Origin: Methanoregulaceae archaeon UXB-2016
Lineage (GTDB): Archaea; Halobacteriota; Methanomicrobia; Methanomicrobiales; Methanospirillaceae
Assembly: GCA_004332335.1 (NCBI GenBank)
Contig: SISS01000008.1
Span: 124,001 to 188,000, forward strand
Direction of reading: 5' to 3'
DNA: 64,000 bases
Shown: positions 56,172-64,000 of the stretch, piece by piece
How positions within the stretch are numbered: position 1 is the first letter of the stretch
Layout: every line of letters begins with the position of its first letter
Made by a program: the position numbers and the translations under genes
The notes under the pieces: model-generated
What the model saw: the letters and a program-made list of their open reading frames with translations, nothing else
Database searches by the model: none
Told to the model about the DNA's origin: nothing

Positions 56172-57340
56172 ATGGCGACCCCCATGGCGAGGGCGCCGAA
56201 CAGGATCAGGTCGTAGACCCCGTGGGTGATGGCCGAGGTGGTGGTGTTGGCACGCCGGCGGATCCAGGCGAAGACGAGGCCGGCAAGAAAGACCGAGAGG
56301 AGTGCGTCCCACGAGTACTGCCAGGCATGGAGCGCGGCGAAGAGGAGGCTCGGGAGGACGATCCCGAAGACCGGCTGGAGCACGCCCCGGACTGCAAGCT
56401 CCTCCCCGACCCCGGCCGAGACCGCGGCGGTCACGGCCCCGATCGGCGTCAGGACGCCGGCAAAGAGGCGGCGATAGGCCTCGTCGTCCGTGACCGGCCA
56501 GCCCATCGCCCCCCAGACCGCGCCGATCGCCCGGTCCACGACCCCGAAGACCCCGATCAGCACCACGGCCATGCCGAGCGCGAAGAGGATCTGCCTGGCT
56601 GTCGGCCGGACGAACGCGAGCCGCTCGAGGGCCTCGGCGAAGGTACGCCGGAGAAAGAGCCCGACCACGAGGAACGAGCCGTAGATGATGAAGAGAAGCG
56701 AGTAGGCCTCGGAGCGGGCCAGATCGCCCGGGCTCTGGCCGAAGCCCTCCCCCCCGAGCAGGGACTCCGAGAGAAGCGGGGGTGAGCCGTTCACGATCAG
56801 GGGGACGAGCGGGACCAGGATCAGCGCGAGCACGAGCACGAGCGCGACCGTGTGGACGAACGAGGCGGGGTCGAGCGGGATGACCCGAGCGAGGAGCCGC
56901 CTGAATGGCGGCAGGAACCCGACGAGCGAGACGAGCCCGAAGAGCGAGCCCAGCCCGATGAGGGCGAGGACGGTCTCCTCCACCCCGGGCGGGAGCACAG
57001 CGTTCTCGAGCGCCTCGTGTGGCAGCACCGCCGCCAGCCCGAGCGCGAGCGAGACGAGGACCAGGCCTGTGATGAGGCCGAACAGGAGGAGCCCGGTCAG
57101 GTACCGGAGCGGGCGGGAGTCCTCGGCCAGGTACGCGGCCATCGCGAGGATCACGAACGGGACGACCTCAGCCGCTCCGGCCCCGAGCAGGACGAGCTCG
57201 GCGCCCAGATCGCGGCTCGAGAGGAGGAGGAGGGCGACCGCGATCCCCGCGACGATGGTCCCGATGAGCAGGGCGCGATACCCGCTCCGGTCGGGCACGG
57301 AGACTGCCTCGACTGTCGCTGGATCCTGCTCGGAGTTCAT
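56168..57340 (-). CDS. CPBP family intramembrane metalloprotease
   Basis: A 390-residue integral membrane protein with about ten helices. The CPBP (Abi/CAAX protease) motifs lie in the last third: GVGEELAVRGVLQPVFGIVL (EExxxR), LLFAALHAWQYSWDALLSVF (FxxxH) and TTSAITHGVYDLILF (HxxxN/D-like). Members cleave prenylated or other membrane proteins. I use the ATG at 57340 (MNSEQDPATVEA) though no ribosome site is visible, and the message may be leaderless. It shares an operon with the thioredoxin-like lipoprotein. Confidence 0.82.
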   Translation of the reverse strand: MNSEQDPATVEAVSVPDRSGYRALLIGTIVAGIAVALLLLSSRDLGAELVLLGAGAAEVVPFVILAMAAYLAEDSRPLRYLTGLLLFGLITGLVLVSLALGLAAVLPHEALENAVLPPGVEETVLALIGLGSLFGLVSLVGFLPPFRRLLARVIPLDPASFVHTVALVLVLALILVPLVPLIVNGSPPLLSESLLGGEGFGQSPGDLARSEAYSLLFIIYGSFLVVGLFLRRTFAEALERLAFVRPTARQILFALGMAVVLIGVFGVVDRAIGAVWGAMGWPVTDDEAYRRLFAGVLTPIGAVTAAVSAGVGEELAVRGVLQPVFGIVLPSLLFAALHAWQYSWDALLSVFLAGLVFAWIRRRANTTTSAITHGVYDLILFGALAMGVAI

Positions 57341-57472
57341 AGTGGTTGTTGTGGTGACTCCGGATATTTCATCCTTCCCCTGGGGAGACAAACCAGCGTT
57401 GGAGCAGGCCCGCTCACCCCTGCCAGGGGGGGCCGCGATCAGGGTGGGCGAGGGCCTGAGGACCCCGTCGTC

Positions 57473-59326
57473 TCAGAGCCCGAGTAGGCCGAGCAGCCCC
57501 GCGAGGAAGGTCGGGTGCGCCGCCCCCTCCCCGATCCGCCGCTGCGTCTCCCGGATCACCCTCAGCTCGTCCCCGGGGTCGACCGTGACCGTCGCGTTCA
57601 CGTAGGCCAGGTCGGAGATGCGTCCGAGCCCGTCCATGTCGTAGACCCGGGGGCCATACTGGTAGGCGTTCTTATCGTACCAGGCGGCCGGGTACCCGGG
57701 GTTCGCAGTCGTCCCGTTGCCAAAGTCGTTGACCATCCCGTTCGCATATCTCGCGACGAGCCGGTCCGAGAACCGCCACCACCGGTCCACGTTCGTCTGG
57801 GCGTTCGCAACGGTCCAGTTCGTCAGGTACGCCCGTGCGGCGGCCTCGCCCGAGGTGTTCAGCAGCCGGAGGGCCTCCGCGTCGACCACGGACCGGCTCG
57901 AGAGCTCGGCCCCCTCGATCGCGAGCTGCTCGGCCTGGATGTCGACGATCATGGAGCTGTACCGGAGCCGGGCCCAGTTCGTGACCGTGTTGAAGGCCCA
58001 CCAGGCCGAGTCGCGCGAGACCTCGGAGCGGTTCCCGGCCGAGAACGACGCTGGGAGCGCGGTCGCGCCCGCGTAGACAGGAAGGTAGGCGGTCTCGCCG
58101 GGCACGGCAAAGCCGATCCATGCGACGCTGCCCACGTCGGCGGGCAGCCAGGACCGCCCCTGGCAGATGTGGCTGTAGGCGCAGAAGAGGGCCGATATCG
58201 GGCGGGGCCAGGCCCCGGGCCGGATCTCCCCCGGAACGAGGGCCCCGTGGTTGTCGAACGGTCCGCCGTTCCGGTACGGGTCGCCGTACGGGCCGGCCGC
58301 CGTGCCGCTGGTCAGGTCGAAGACCGTCCCCTCGTAGTGGTCGCGGTAGAGCGAGAGGACCGTCGTCGCGTTCAGGGGGTGGTCGGGTGGAGTCGAGAAC
58401 GGATAGGCGATCGTGTACGTCCCCTCGACGTACGGCGAGAGCTGGAGCGACGGCGCCATCCGGTCGTACAGCCGCCATACGCGGGAGAGGGAGTAATAGG
58501 GGTGCGAGTACTCCCCGTTCGAGACCGTCTTCAGCCAGTCGAGCTTTCCGTCCGAGGGCCGCCACCAGCCCTTCTGCTCAGCGACTGTGTACAGGTTCGC
58601 CGAGTGGAGCTGGTCGTCGCGGGCGGGGTCGAGCTCGCGGATGCGGAACGTGTTCGCCGCGACGAAGACATGGCCATCGGGAACGCGCTGGGCCGCCCAG
58701 AGCCCGCCCGTCCCGTTCATGTCGTACCCGCACATCTCGATGACCCAGGCCTCCTTCGGATCGGCGAAGAGGAGGGTCTCGCCCGTCCCGTAGAGCCCGT
58801 GTTCGTCGATCAGATCCCCGATGAGTTCGACGGCCTCACGGGCCGTCCGGCAGCGCTCCATGGCGATGTTCGAGAGCTCGGAGGAGTAGAAGATCCTCTT
58901 CTCGGGGTCCCACTCGGGCTGGACCTTCGAGTAGTCCGTGCATTCGGCCGACATCAGGCCGACCTCGTTCATGAACCCGTAGCTGCCGGTCAGGTAGCCG
59001 TAGGTGTGCGGGACCTCGTCGATCTCTGAGGTGTTCCGGTGGTCGGTCGACACCTTGTCGACGGGGTCGTCGGAGCCCGAGTTCGGGTCGAACCGGACGA
59101 TCCGTTTCGCCCCGAGCGGGTGGTCGGCGGCCTGGACATGGACGATCTTCATGTCGTCATCGGTCAGGTTGTGTCCGAGCACGCAGGGGCCATAGCCGTC
59201 GTTCGAGTGCGCGACGTACATCGACCCGTCGTCCGAGGCGCCGGGTGTGATGATGAAGGTCGTGCAGGCGAGCGCCGGCGTGATGAGGAGCAGGGCCACG
59301 ATGAGCGCGGCCGGGAGAAGTCGCAT
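57473..59326 (-). CDS. Secreted C69 family peptidase
   Basis: A 617-residue Ntn-hydrolase-type dipeptidase. A signal peptide (AALIVALLLITPALA) is followed immediately by Cys in CTTFIITPGASDDGSMYVAH, the expected N-terminal nucleophile after processing. Further family segments are SYGFMNEVGLMSAECTDYSK, EAWVIEMCGYDMNGTGGLWA and VFVAANTFRIRELD. A C-terminal extension of about 150 residues is not typical of the shorter bacterial enzymes but is common in methanogen relatives. Probably acts outside the cell. Frame is intact. Confidence 0.88.
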   Translation of the reverse strand: MRLLPAALIVALLLITPALACTTFIITPGASDDGSMYVAHSNDGYGPCVLGHNLTDDDMKIVHVQAADHPLGAKRIVRFDPNSGSDDPVDKVSTDHRNTSEIDEVPHTYGYLTGSYGFMNEVGLMSAECTDYSKVQPEWDPEKRIFYSSELSNIAMERCRTAREAVELIGDLIDEHGLYGTGETLLFADPKEAWVIEMCGYDMNGTGGLWAAQRVPDGHVFVAANTFRIRELDPARDDQLHSANLYTVAEQKGWWRPSDGKLDWLKTVSNGEYSHPYYSLSRVWRLYDRMAPSLQLSPYVEGTYTIAYPFSTPPDHPLNATTVLSLYRDHYEGTVFDLTSGTAAGPYGDPYRNGGPFDNHGALVPGEIRPGAWPRPISALFCAYSHICQGRSWLPADVGSVAWIGFAVPGETAYLPVYAGATALPASFSAGNRSEVSRDSAWWAFNTVTNWARLRYSSMIVDIQAEQLAIEGAELSSRSVVDAEALRLLNTSGEAAARAYLTNWTVANAQTNVDRWWRFSDRLVARYANGMVNDFGNGTTANPGYPAAWYDKNAYQYGPRVYDMDGLGRISDLAYVNATVTVDPGDELRVIRETQRRIGEGAAHPTFLAGLLGLLGL

Positions 59327-59588
59327 ATCAATTGTGATGGTGAGGGCACATCATAACCGTGTCGCATGGCCCGGCGGCATTCCCAGGCCCAAAACCGGCG
59401 GCCAGGTGACGAGGGCGGGAACCGTGAGAAGAGAATGTGAACCCGGGGCGAGGGGACGGACGCAAATACGAATGCGAGTGCGGCCCGATTCCGGCGTCCG
59501 TCCACAGGGACAGTGATGAGCAGCCCGCGGGAACAGTAACACCATCCGTGTCCCTGGTGCATGAGGATTTGCCGGGCGACTCTGCTCA

Positions 59589-60761
59589 TCAGATCTGCTC
59601 GCCAGTTCCCCCGTCGGTCCGGACGACGGCTCCGAAGAGCAGGGCCGTCGCGAGCAGAACGCCGGCTGCGCCAAGAAACCCGGCACGATACGACCCGATC
59701 GCGATCAGGAGTCCGGCCGCGATCGGCCCGGCAGCCTGCCCGATATCCATGATCGTCGACATCAGCCCGAGCGCGGTGCCCCGGCTCCCGGGCGGCGCGA
59801 GCTCGGCCACGAAGGCCTGGGTCGCGGCCTGCGCCACCGAGAGGCCGAGCCCGAAGACCGCCGAGAGAAGGAGCAGGAGGATCCACTGGTTCGTGAACGG
59901 CAGCAGCGCCGTGGCAACGGCCGAGACGATGAGTCCGAACAGGATGGGGCTCCGCCGCCCGCGCTCATCCGAGAGCCGGCCGAGGGCGGGGCGGGAGATG
60001 GTCCGGACCCCGACCTGGACTGCAAAGAGGAGGCCGATCAGGGCGGGGGCGGTCCCGATAGAGAGGGCGTAGAGTGGCAGGAAGGCCTCGATCGCCCCGA
60101 ATGCGAAGTACTGCCCGGCCTCCGCGACCGAGGTCGCGACGATCGCGGGCGTGGCGACCCGGACCCCGCCCTTCGCCTCCTCGCCGGCCCCTGCGTCGGG
60201 TGTGGGGAGGGGCCACATGCCAACGAGCGCACCGAGGCCGGCGAGGGCCGAGGCGAGGAAGACCCACTCCCACGGTCCGACCATGAGCAGGGCTCCGCCG
60301 ACGGCCGGCGCGAGAGCCCGGCCCGCGAGCTGCGCCGACGAGAAGTACCCAAGCCGTTCGCCTCGCCGGACCGGCGCCAGGTCCGTGACAAAGGCCGCGG
60401 CGACCGGGCCGAAGACCGCGGTTGCGAGCCCGTGGTAGACCCGGACGAGCGCGAGCTCGAGCGGGGTCGTGACGAGGAGGTAGAGGAATGGGGCCGTCAC
60501 GAAGACGAGCCCCGCGAGGAGCAGGAGCGGCCGCCGTCCGAACCGGTCTGAGAGCCGGCCCGCTGCGAGGCTCGTCGCGATCCCGGTCACGGTCGACGCG
60601 GCCGCGATCAGCCCGATCTCGGGCGCGGCAGCGCCGAGCGACTGGGCCAGAAGGGGCAGGACCGGGTTCTTGGCGATGGTGGACGAGAAGATCGCGGCGC
60701 CACCCACGAGCGAAAGGATCAGAAAGAGCCGCGATGACCGAGCACCGATGTCAGTGACCAT
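59589..60761 (-). CDS. MFS transporter, twelve-helix
   Basis: A 390-residue major facilitator exporter. Motif A is present in both halves (AGRLSDRFGRRPLLLLAG and ALGRLSDERGRRSPILFGL). The second half carries GLGLSVAQAATQAFVAELAP and AGPIAAGLLIAIG. It is of the multidrug/sugar-efflux type but the substrate cannot be read. It is monocistronic, on the minus strand, with tRNA-Ser 17 bases upstream. Intact, unlike the transporter at 21741-23119. Confidence 0.85.
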   Translation of the reverse strand: MVTDIGARSSRLFLILSLVGGAAIFSSTIAKNPVLPLLAQSLGAAAPEIGLIAAASTVTGIATSLAAGRLSDRFGRRPLLLLAGLVFVTAPFLYLLVTTPLELALVRVYHGLATAVFGPVAAAFVTDLAPVRRGERLGYFSSAQLAGRALAPAVGGALLMVGPWEWVFLASALAGLGALVGMWPLPTPDAGAGEEAKGGVRVATPAIVATSVAEAGQYFAFGAIEAFLPLYALSIGTAPALIGLLFAVQVGVRTISRPALGRLSDERGRRSPILFGLIVSAVATALLPFTNQWILLLLLSAVFGLGLSVAQAATQAFVAELAPPGSRGTALGLMSTIMDIGQAAGPIAAGLLIAIGSYRAGFLGAAGVLLATALLFGAVVRTDGGTGEQI

Positions 60762-60778
60762 GAACCTTCACGCGAAGA

Positions 60779-60863
60779 CGCTGAGGGGGAGATTTGAACT
60801 CCCGAGGGGCAGAGCCCCACAGGCTTTCCAGGCCTGCGCCTTACCGGACTAGACTACCTCAGC
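60779..60863 (-). tRNA. tRNA-Ser (anticodon GGA)
   Basis: An 85-base minus-strand tRNA. Acceptor GCTGAGG pairs with CCTCAGC, discriminator G as in serine tRNAs. The anticodon arm CAGGCCTGGAAAGCCTG has GGA in the loop, a long variable arm (GGGGCTCTGCCCC) identifies a class II tRNA, and the T-arm is GGGAGTTCAAATCTCCC. No CCA is encoded and no intron is seen. Confidence 0.95.
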
Positions 60864-60919
60864 AGAACAGAACAGGGGATCAGGTTGTCGGGGCATGCTC
60901 TTAAGCCTATGCCTCGGCC

Positions 60920-62515
60920 CTAGAGCTGATCGTAGAGTCTGGTCACGTCCCCGAAGTCCATCCGGCCGTTCCGGTTGAAGTCAAAGCTGCCGCAGGGCTG
61001 GTTCGTGCCGCACCACTCGAGGTTGTTGAAGAGGAGGACGACGTCTGCGAAGTCGGTCCGGCTGTTGCCGTTCACATCCTCGTACTTCCCGTCCTGGTCG
61101 GGATCTGAGGGTAAGCGGGTCGAGGCCGGGAACGCCCGAAGACAGGCACCCGGAGTCGATGTCGCCGTCGGCGTGGGGCTCGGGCTCGCGGTCACGCGCC
61201 GGCCTGAGAGGTAGTACTGGGCCTGCAGATCGGCCGAGTAAGAGTTCCCCTGAAAGGAGCTGCCGTCGGCCGAGAGGGTCAGCTCGAGCGTCCCCTGGTC
61301 GTACGGCGGGGCATAGCTCGGGGCGTCGGACCAGGTCCCCGTGAGCTCGCGCCCGTCGGCCGAGAGGATCCCCGCGATCCGTCCCTGCTCGTCCTCGTAG
61401 CTGCCCGTGACGGTCGTGCCCGAGACGGCCAGGGTCATCAGCCCCGACTCGGTCTCCCAGGTGCCCGCGAACCCCGGCGTGACCGGGGTCACGGTCGGTG
61501 TCGGGCCCGTCCCCTCGGGAAACCGGACCGCTATCGTCTGCCACTCGCTCGAGGGGATCGCAAAGGAGCCCTGGTAGTAGCCGTCGTAGGGCATGTTCAT
61601 GGAGAGGCGGAAGGTCCCGTGGGGGCGCAGGCCGTTCCCGTTCCCCCACGAGTTCAGCAGGAGCCAGTACGGGTTCGCCGGGTCCGTGTCGTCGTACCCG
61701 ACCACGAGGACTGTGTGTCCGCCGGCGGTCGAAGACCAGGGGCGGGTATTATAGGGCGTGAGGTTGAAGACCGCCGTCTCGGGACGGGTGTTCCAGAACG
61801 AGTCGAACGCGGACCAGGCCTCGCGGTCTGGCAGGCGAAGAGCCAGGTAGATCGCACGGTTGCTGTCGAGCACGGCCTTGATGTTCGCACGGGCCGCGGC
61901 ATCGCCGATCCCGCGGGTCGAGACCCGCTGTTCGGCGATCGAGAGGAGGTCGTAGTGGGGCTCGGTCGCGACCGAGCCAGCCGGCACCCAGGCGCGCTGG
62001 TTGTCGCGGCACCAGGTCTGTCCGTCCCTGTACGAGGCGTTCGGGTTCGACCAGGGGACGGCGATCCGCTGCATATTGTAGAACCGGACGAACTCGCCCA
62101 GCGAGCCGCCGTTTCCGGCCCACGAGGCACCGCTCCCGCCGTTGTAGGTCGAGTCGAACCACTGGACCGAGAGGCGGTCGCGGACCCTGTCTCCGGCCGT
62201 GTGGGCCGCCTCGACTATCCCGGTCCCGGTCCAGACCCAGCAGTTCGCGACCGCTCCCTGGTTCCGCTCGACCGCGTCGTACGGGATCAGGTCGAGCAGG
62301 CTCTTTGTCCCGGTCGACCCGGCGAGGGCCCGCTGCCGGGCTGCATCCACCGGGACCGGTGGAGCCGATTGATACTGTGCAACCCAGGCGCGGAGATCGG
62401 CGTCATCCCCCTGGATGAGCGGGTGCGAGAGCTCACCTGTAGACGCGACGGCGGGTACGGCCGCGACGAGTAGCACGAGGGCGAGCGTCGCCGTCAGCCA
62501 GGTGCGGTGTTGCAT
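60920..62515 (-). CDS. Secreted C1 (papain-like) peptidase with dockerin-like tail
   Basis: A 531-residue exported cysteine peptidase. After the signal peptide (ATLALVLLVAAVPAVAS) the active-site Cys is in RNQGAVANCWVWTGTGIVEA, the His in STAGGHTVLVVGYDDTD and the Asn in PYWLLLNSWGNGNG. A beta domain follows (TWETESGLMTLAVSGTTVTG) and the C-terminus is a dockerin-like pair, DPDQDGKYEDVNGNSRTDFA and FDFNRNGRMDFGDVTRLYDQ. The tail matches that of the CBM6 protein at 41302-42837, suggesting a shared surface-attachment system. Frame intact. Confidence 0.88.
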   Translation of the reverse strand: MQHRTWLTATLALVLLVAAVPAVASTGELSHPLIQGDDADLRAWVAQYQSAPPVPVDAARQRALAGSTGTKSLLDLIPYDAVERNQGAVANCWVWTGTGIVEAAHTAGDRVRDRLSVQWFDSTYNGGSGASWAGNGGSLGEFVRFYNMQRIAVPWSNPNASYRDGQTWCRDNQRAWVPAGSVATEPHYDLLSIAEQRVSTRGIGDAAARANIKAVLDSNRAIYLALRLPDREAWSAFDSFWNTRPETAVFNLTPYNTRPWSSTAGGHTVLVVGYDDTDPANPYWLLLNSWGNGNGLRPHGTFRLSMNMPYDGYYQGSFAIPSSEWQTIAVRFPEGTGPTPTVTPVTPGFAGTWETESGLMTLAVSGTTVTGSYEDEQGRIAGILSADGRELTGTWSDAPSYAPPYDQGTLELTLSADGSSFQGNSYSADLQAQYYLSGRRVTASPSPTPTATSTPGACLRAFPASTRLPSDPDQDGKYEDVNGNSRTDFADVVLLFNNLEWCGTNQPCGSFDFNRNGRMDFGDVTRLYDQL

Positions 62516-62614
62516 TGCCTTACCCTCCTCACTTCCGTATCACCTAGACGTATTAAAAATGTTGCTATGGGGAAATACGTCTGTATTGTAGTATCCCTGA
62601 AATCGGGCACAAAT

Positions 62615-63511
62615 CTATGGTTTCTTCGTCTTCCAGCCATGGGCGTAAGTTCCCGGTGCCATGAAGACGGTCTCGGGTGCGGCCACGAGCCCGGGCTGCC
62701 CGGGTGCGGTCGATGCGCTCTCGATGAGCGTCCGGGCGAGGGCAACGAGCTCGCCCTGCCGGGTCACGAGCGCCACGGTCTCGCCGGCCCGGAACGACGG
62801 GAGCTCCACGATTCCGACGCCCGCGAGCACGGCCCCGTGGCAGACTGCGTCGACGGCCCGGTCCCCGATGATGACCGCCTTCAGGTCCGGGATCGCGGCC
62901 TCGATCGGGAGGATCATCGCCTCGAGCCCGGCGCGGTCGCCCTCGGCCGCCCGGACGGCCGCGTCCTTCAGCGCGTGGAGCGTGACCGCGTCGGCCTCGA
63001 CGAACGCACCGGAGCGGGTCCGGCGAAGCTCGGCCATCTGCCCGCCGCAGCCCATCACGAGCCCGAGGTGGTGGCAGAGCGACCGGATATAGGTCCCGGC
63101 CTCGCAGCGGACGCGGAAGAGGACCAGGCGCCCCATGACCTCGAGCACGTCGAGGGCATAGATCCGCCGGATCCGGAGCTGCCGCTTCACGGCCGAGCGA
63201 CGGGGCGGGCGCTGGTACAGCCGGCCCACGAACTCGGCCGCGACCTCGCGCACCCGCGCCTCGTCGACGTCCGCGTGGAGGCGGAGCACGGCGACATACT
63301 CCTTCTCGTGCCGGAGCAGCAGCCGTGCGAGACGCACGGCTCGGCCAAGCATCACCACGAGCACGCCCGAGACCTGGGGGTCGAGCGTGCCCGCGTGCCC
63401 GACCTCAGCCCCGAGGATCTCGCCGACCCACGCGGCCACCTGATGGCTCGAGGGGCCGCGTGGCTTGTCGATCACGACAATCCCGGGTCCCGGGAAGAGG
63501 GGCTCGGTCAT
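62615..63511 (-). CDS. cbf5: tRNA/rRNA pseudouridine synthase, Cbf5/TruB family
   Basis: A 298-residue archaeal Cbf5, the catalytic subunit of H/ACA ribonucleoproteins that also forms tRNA pseudouridine-55. The catalytic Asp is in VGHAGTLDPQVSGVLVVMLG; other blocks are VRCEAGTYIRSLCHHLGLVM, QMAELRRTRSGAFVEAD and a C-terminal PUA domain (LPSFRAGETVALVTRQGELV). Start ATG overlaps the hemD stop by four bases (ATGA). Core archaeal gene; no frame problems. Confidence 0.93.
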   Translation of the reverse strand: MTEPLFPGPGIVVIDKPRGPSSHQVAAWVGEILGAEVGHAGTLDPQVSGVLVVMLGRAVRLARLLLRHEKEYVAVLRLHADVDEARVREVAAEFVGRLYQRPPRRSAVKRQLRIRRIYALDVLEVMGRLVLFRVRCEAGTYIRSLCHHLGLVMGCGGQMAELRRTRSGAFVEADAVTLHALKDAAVRAAEGDRAGLEAMILPIEAAIPDLKAVIIGDRAVDAVCHGAVLAGVGIVELPSFRAGETVALVTRQGELVALARTLIESASTAPGQPGLVAAPETVFMAPGTYAHGWKTKKP

Positions 63512-64000
63512 CGGCCCTCGAGCGCATGGAGCGCCCCCTCGAGCGAGCCGTTCCCGACCGCGTCGGGCTCGACCCCAGTCTCGCGCATCCGCTCCGCAGT
63601 CACATCGCCGATCGCGCAGACCAGGAGATTGGCGCGCGGAGTCCAGACCGCTTCGGAAAAGGAGTTGGCCGAGGTGAAGAGGACCGCGTCGGCGTGGGCG
63701 AGGTCGAGCGTTTCATCCGTCCGGCAGAGCCCGTAGACCCGGTACTCGGCCGGCGTGCCGCCGGCCTCCCGAATGGCCTCCAGCAGGGCCTCGTTCGGGA
63801 CGTCCGCGCGCGGGATCCCGACCGTCCTCCCCGCGAGCCAGGCGCCGAGGTGTGGCGCGAAGTCGCGTGAGTAGAAGCTCGGGAGCACCTCGGCTCCAAC
63901 CCCGTGCCGAGTGAGTGCGGCCTGTGTCGCGGGCCCGATCGCGACGATCCGGGGGCGCTGCCCGGACCCAGCTAGGTGCGGTCCGATCAGCTCGGCCGGC
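63508..64000 (-). CDS. hemD: Uroporphyrinogen-III synthase, C-terminal part
   Basis: The last 163 codons of a hemD gene whose 5' end lies beyond the window. The frame reads continuously from the edge as PAELIGPHLAG, RIVAIGPATQAALTRHGVGA, PSFYSRDFAPHLG and, towards its end, ADAVLFTSANSFSEAV and CAIGDVTAERMRETGVEPDA, matching the paired pseudo-symmetric domains of this family. The enzyme closes and inverts ring D of hydroxymethylbilane, feeding siroheme, heme and F430. Coupled to cbf5 by an ATGA overlap. Confidence 0.85.
   Translation of the reverse strand, partial: PAELIGPHLAGSGQRPRIVAIGPATQAALTRHGVGAEVLPSFYSRDFAPHLGAWLAGRTVGIPRADVPNEALLEAIREAGGTPAEYRVYGLCRTDETLDLAHADAVLFTSANSFSEAVWTPRANLLVCAIGDVTAERMRETGVEPDAVGNGSLEGALHALEGR

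Overview
The window is GC-rich (about two thirds G+C by eye) archaeal DNA, most likely from a methanogen of the order Methanomicrobiales. The archaeal signs are NreA, a Cbf5/TruB-type pseudouridine synthase, an ATP-dependent DNA ligase, an archaeal indolepyruvate oxidoreductase (IorAB), the siroheme-dependent Ahb heme genes, a nitrogenase-like gene set of the kind used for tetrapyrrole reduction in methanogens, TATA/BRE-like promoters, and many secreted PKD, CBM6 and dockerin proteins. The order is inferred from gene content, not from a tree.

Layout. 0-5.4 kb: amt-glnK ammonium uptake, a YycJ-type nuclease, DNA ligase and an M28 peptidase. 5.4-14.8 kb: ADP-ribosylglycohydrolase, a lipoprotein, NreA, nadX-nadC, tRNA-Ile(GAT) and iorAB, nearly all intact. 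14.9-33.8 kb: an accessory region of secreted proteins, transporters and carbohydrate genes (S8 protease, esterase, CBM6/PEGA protein, DHA2 transporter, GH15, acetyltransferase, MATE pump with MarR, prim-pol). Here most genes carry frameshifts, and two short decayed gene copies (cupredoxin, MATE) lie beside intact relatives. 34-46.5 kb: membrane protein, galU-udg, beta-helix protein, dockerin protein, pspC and a tightly overlapping ahbDABC heme operon. 46.8-49.8 kb: a broken SRAP gene and two Thr/Pro-rich lipoproteins. 49.8-53.4 kb: ywbE, a three-gene nitrogenase-like operon (one NifH-like protein and two different component-1 proteins) and a cupin. 53.5-64 kb: a damaged sensor kinase, thioredoxin-like and CPBP proteins, C69 and C1 peptidases, an MFS pump, tRNA-Ser(GGA), cbf5 and the end of hemD.

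Tetrapyrrole metabolism recurs: ahbABCD turns siroheme into heme, hemD sits at the right edge, and the nitrogenase-like operon belongs to the enzyme class that makes coenzyme F430. Three genes (acetyltransferase, ahbC, second component-1 gene) have no usable ATG, GTG or TTG start but each has a CTG at the right place behind a GGAGG-type ribosome binding site. In two of them the CTG overlaps the previous stop as CTGA, exactly where ATGA or GTGA sits in neighbouring operons.
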